Assembly (NCBI RefSeq): GCF_014698965.1 | Contig: NZ_JACXAE010000071.1 | Location: 1-64,000, forward strand | DNA from: Iningainema tapete BLCC-T55 | GTDB taxonomy: Bacteria; Cyanobacteriota; Cyanobacteriia; Cyanobacteriales; Nostocaceae | DNA length: 64,000 nt | Reading direction: 5' to 3' | In this document: piece after piece, positions 62,108 to 64,000 of the stretch | How positions within the stretch are numbered: position 1 is the first letter of the stretch | Layout: every line of letters begins with the position of its first letter | The notes under the pieces: generated by a model | The model's database searches: none | Told to the model about the DNA's origin: nothing | The model's input: only the letters and a program-made list of their open reading frames with translations | Program-made: the position numbers and the translations under genes

Positions 62108-63973
62108 ATGCATCTTAAATCAAAACAGCTTCAAAGCCTACTGAAAAATATAGTTAAGACTACTAGCTTTTGGCGTAATAATCAATTGATATTACGAGAG
62201 TTTAAACACTTTCGCAAAATTGCTGTTTTGGCTTTAGTGTTTTCGTTTTTAGCAGCAACTTTTGAGGGTGTTAGTATTGGGTTTCTACTTTCTTTTTTGC
62301 AAAACTTAGCAACTCCTAATGCCGAACCAATTCGCAGTGGAGTGGGCTGGTTTGATACTTGGGTTTTGGCAGCAGATAGTGCATCGGCAATGGTTCGCCT
62401 GGTACGAATATCGATTCTAATTTTAATTAGTACCTGGATTAGAGCAATATTTAACTACTTTGGACAAGTATATACAGAATTAGGTCAACTTTATTTGGGC
62501 GATCGCCTGCGCAAGCAAATTTTTGAACAGTTACAATCTCTACCACTCAGCTATTTTAACCAAACTCGTTCTGGTGAACTAATCAATACCATTACCACAG
62601 AAATTGAAAGAATCAGACAAGGTTTCAGCGGCGCATCATTTCTCTTAACAAGAGGATTAACTATTCTTGTCTACATCGTGTGGTTGCTGAAAATATCCTG
62701 GCAACTAACAATAATTTCCATATTATTATTTACACTATTAGGCGTAGGACTGTCAACACTAAATGGCAGAGTGCGAGAAGCCAGTTTTGACATGACCACT
62801 GCTAATGGTAAATTTACTTCCACAGCAATAGAGTTTATTAACGGAATTCGTACCATTCACGCATTTAGTACTCAAGAATTTGAACGTCAGCGCTACTACA
62901 ATGCCAGCAACCAAGTAGTCAACGCTTCTACCAAGGTGATCAAAATCTGGACACTAGTAAAACCCATCGCCGAAGGAATAGCTAGTACAGTTCTGATCGC
63001 CATGATTCTTTTGTCATTTTCTCTTTTTAGTAGTACAAATGGCACATTTCAAGTAGGTTCTTTGCTCACGTTTTTCTTTGTGCTGTTTCGCCTCGTGCCG
63101 ATTGTCCAAGAAGTTAATGGTACTTGGGCATTTATTAGCACCCTTGATGGTTCGGCAGAAAACATTAAAAGCTTGTTGAGAACAGAAGATAAAACTTACT
63201 TTGAAAATGGCAAAATTCAGTTTCAAGATTTTCAACGCTCAATAGATTTGCGCTCTGTTGACTTCAGTTACGATCGCCAAAATCTAGTGCTTAGTAACAT
63301 TACTCTCTCGATTGAAAGAGGAACAATGACAGCACTAGTGGGAGCATCTGGAGCAGGGAAAACAACACTCGCTGACTTGATCCCACGATTTTACGATCCT
63401 ACAGAAGGAACCGTTTTTATTGATGGCATCGATTTACGCGAGTTTGAGATCAACTCCCTACGGCGTAAAATGGCTGTAGTCAGTCAAGATACATTTATCT
63501 TTAACACTAATGTTTGGAATAATATCGCCTATGGAACACAAGAGGCAACAGAAGCTTCTATTAAAGAAGCAGCTCGACTAGCTAATGCCTTGGAATTTAT
63601 TCAAGATATGCCCGAAGGTTTTGAAACACAACTCGGAGATCGAGGTGTGCGCTTATCTGGAGGGCAACGGCAAAGACTGGCGATCGCTCGTGCTTTGTTG
63701 CGTAACCCAGATATACTTATCCTTGACGAAGCAACTAGCGCTTTGGACACAGTATCAGAGCGTTTAATTCAGGAATCTCTAGAGAAACTTGCCGTCGGGA
63801 GAACAGTTATTGCTATTGCTCACCGTCTTTCTACAATTGCCAAGGCAGATAAAGTTGTTGTTTTAGAACAAGGGAAGATTGTGGAACAAGGTAATTATCA
63901 AGAGTTACTTGAGCGTCGCGGTAAGCTGTGGAAATATCATCAAATGCAATCGGAGATGGGTTCGGTGAGTTGA
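62108..63973 (+). CDS. hepA: HepA ABC exporter, heterocyst envelope polysaccharide
   Basis: This is a 621-residue ABC exporter with fused membrane and ATPase domains. Six membrane segments lie in about residues 35-330. The ATPase domain has Walker A VGASGAGKTT near 412-421, the Q-loop in MAVVSQDTFIFNTNVWNNIA, signature LSGGQRQR, Walker B ILILDEATSALD and the H-loop AIAHRLS. The sequence and position after hepC correspond to HepA, which in Anabaena exports the heterocyst envelope polysaccharide. The ATG at 62108 follows a 139-base gap that holds its own promoter region. The gene is complete at its 3' end (63973). Confidence 0.88.
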   Translation: MHLKSKQLQSLLKNIVKTTSFWRNNQLILREFKHFRKIAVLALVFSFLAATFEGVSIGFLLSFLQNLATPNAEPIRSGVGWFDTWVLAADSASAMVRLVRISILILISTWIRAIFNYFGQVYTELGQLYLGDRLRKQIFEQLQSLPLSYFNQTRSGELINTITTEIERIRQGFSGASFLLTRGLTILVYIVWLLKISWQLTIISILLFTLLGVGLSTLNGRVREASFDMTTANGKFTSTAIEFINGIRTIHAFSTQEFERQRYYNASNQVVNASTKVIKIWTLVKPIAEGIASTVLIAMILLSFSLFSSTNGTFQVGSLLTFFFVLFRLVPIVQEVNGTWAFISTLDGSAENIKSLLRTEDKTYFENGKIQFQDFQRSIDLRSVDFSYDRQNLVLSNITLSIERGTMTALVGASGAGKTTLADLIPRFYDPTEGTVFIDGIDLREFEINSLRRKMAVVSQDTFIFNTNVWNNIAYGTQEATEASIKEAARLANALEFIQDMPEGFETQLGDRGVRLSGGQRQRLAIARALLRNPDILILDEATSALDTVSERLIQESLEKLAVGRTVIAIAHRLSTIAKADKVVVLEQGKIVEQGNYQELLERRGKLWKYHQMQSEMGSVS

Positions 63974-64000
63974 GGTTTTGAATGATTAAAAACCGCACTC

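Noticed and set aside
1-64000. tRNA or rRNA genes
   Set aside because: I scanned the intergenic regions by eye for T-loop-like GTTCGAATC patterns and long conserved RNA sequence and found none; a covariance-model search would be decisive.

Overview
This window appears to be chromosomal DNA from a filamentous, heterocyst-forming cyanobacterium (Nostocales). Four things suggest this: GCGATCGC (HIP1) octamers are scattered through it; it carries many tandem heptanucleotide and palindromic repeats of the kind known from Nostoc and Anabaena relatives; it has typical cyanobacterial genes (lrtA/hpf, a PatA-type regulator, TPR-linked Ser/Thr kinases, a Mo-nitrogenase C-terminal-domain protein); and at the right end it has an exopolysaccharide island ending in hepC and hepA, the heterocyst envelope polysaccharide genes. 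I saw no rRNA, tRNA, CRISPR array, transposase or phage structural gene.

Layout. 0-2.1 kb: a decayed haem peroxidase 3' end, a ferritin-like protein and a small membrane protein. 2.1-7.8 kb: two tandem paralogous NACHT NTPases followed on the same strand by a hicAB pair whose toxin gene has a one-base deletion. 7.9-16.6 kb: a mostly housekeeping stretch (secreted nuclease, amino-acid ABC transporter, lipB, lrtA/hpf, prxQ, a HGSNAT-like acyltransferase, obgE, a TerB/Mo-nitrogenase-domain protein). 17-20 kb: alpha/beta hydrolase, SAM methyltransferase and haem-oxygenase-like di-iron protein on one strand. 20-26.4 kb: ftsI with a candidate ftsL, two small exported proteins and glgB. 26.5-31 kb: a conflict-gene graveyard with parDE, a papain-fold toxin with a truncated partner gene, a CHAT-TIR protein, an antitoxin with a start-less toxin, a retropepsin-like protease and a Uma2 remnant. 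31-47.5 kb: rhomboid-like protein, two Ser/Thr kinases, polyphosphate glucokinase, vapBC-like pair, pheT, PatA-like regulator, and a vWA-PP2C-kinase triad of the TerY-P type. 47.8-64 kb: thirteen co-directional genes of polysaccharide synthesis and export.

How genes work together. In the last 16 kb, nucleotide-sugar enzymes (RfbF, epimerase/dehydratase, RfbC, an oxidoreductase) would supply precursors, four glycosyltransferases plus HepC would build repeat units, and the Wzc-like protein and the HepA ABC exporter would control length and export; this matches the heterocyst envelope polysaccharide island. The vWA, PP2C and kinase genes form a phosphorylation switch. The NACHT, CHAT-TIR and toxin genes look like immunity or intercellular-conflict modules, several of them broken.

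Two structural themes recur. First, at least five toxin-antitoxin-like loci occur, and two of the toxins are visibly inactivated while the antitoxins stay intact. Second, several dispersed palindromic repeat families lie between genes, probably acting partly as terminators, and also sit in frame inside coding genes (pheT twice, a methyltransferase once), adding repeat-encoded peptides. All functional calls rest on reading the translated sequence and remembered family features; no database search was run.
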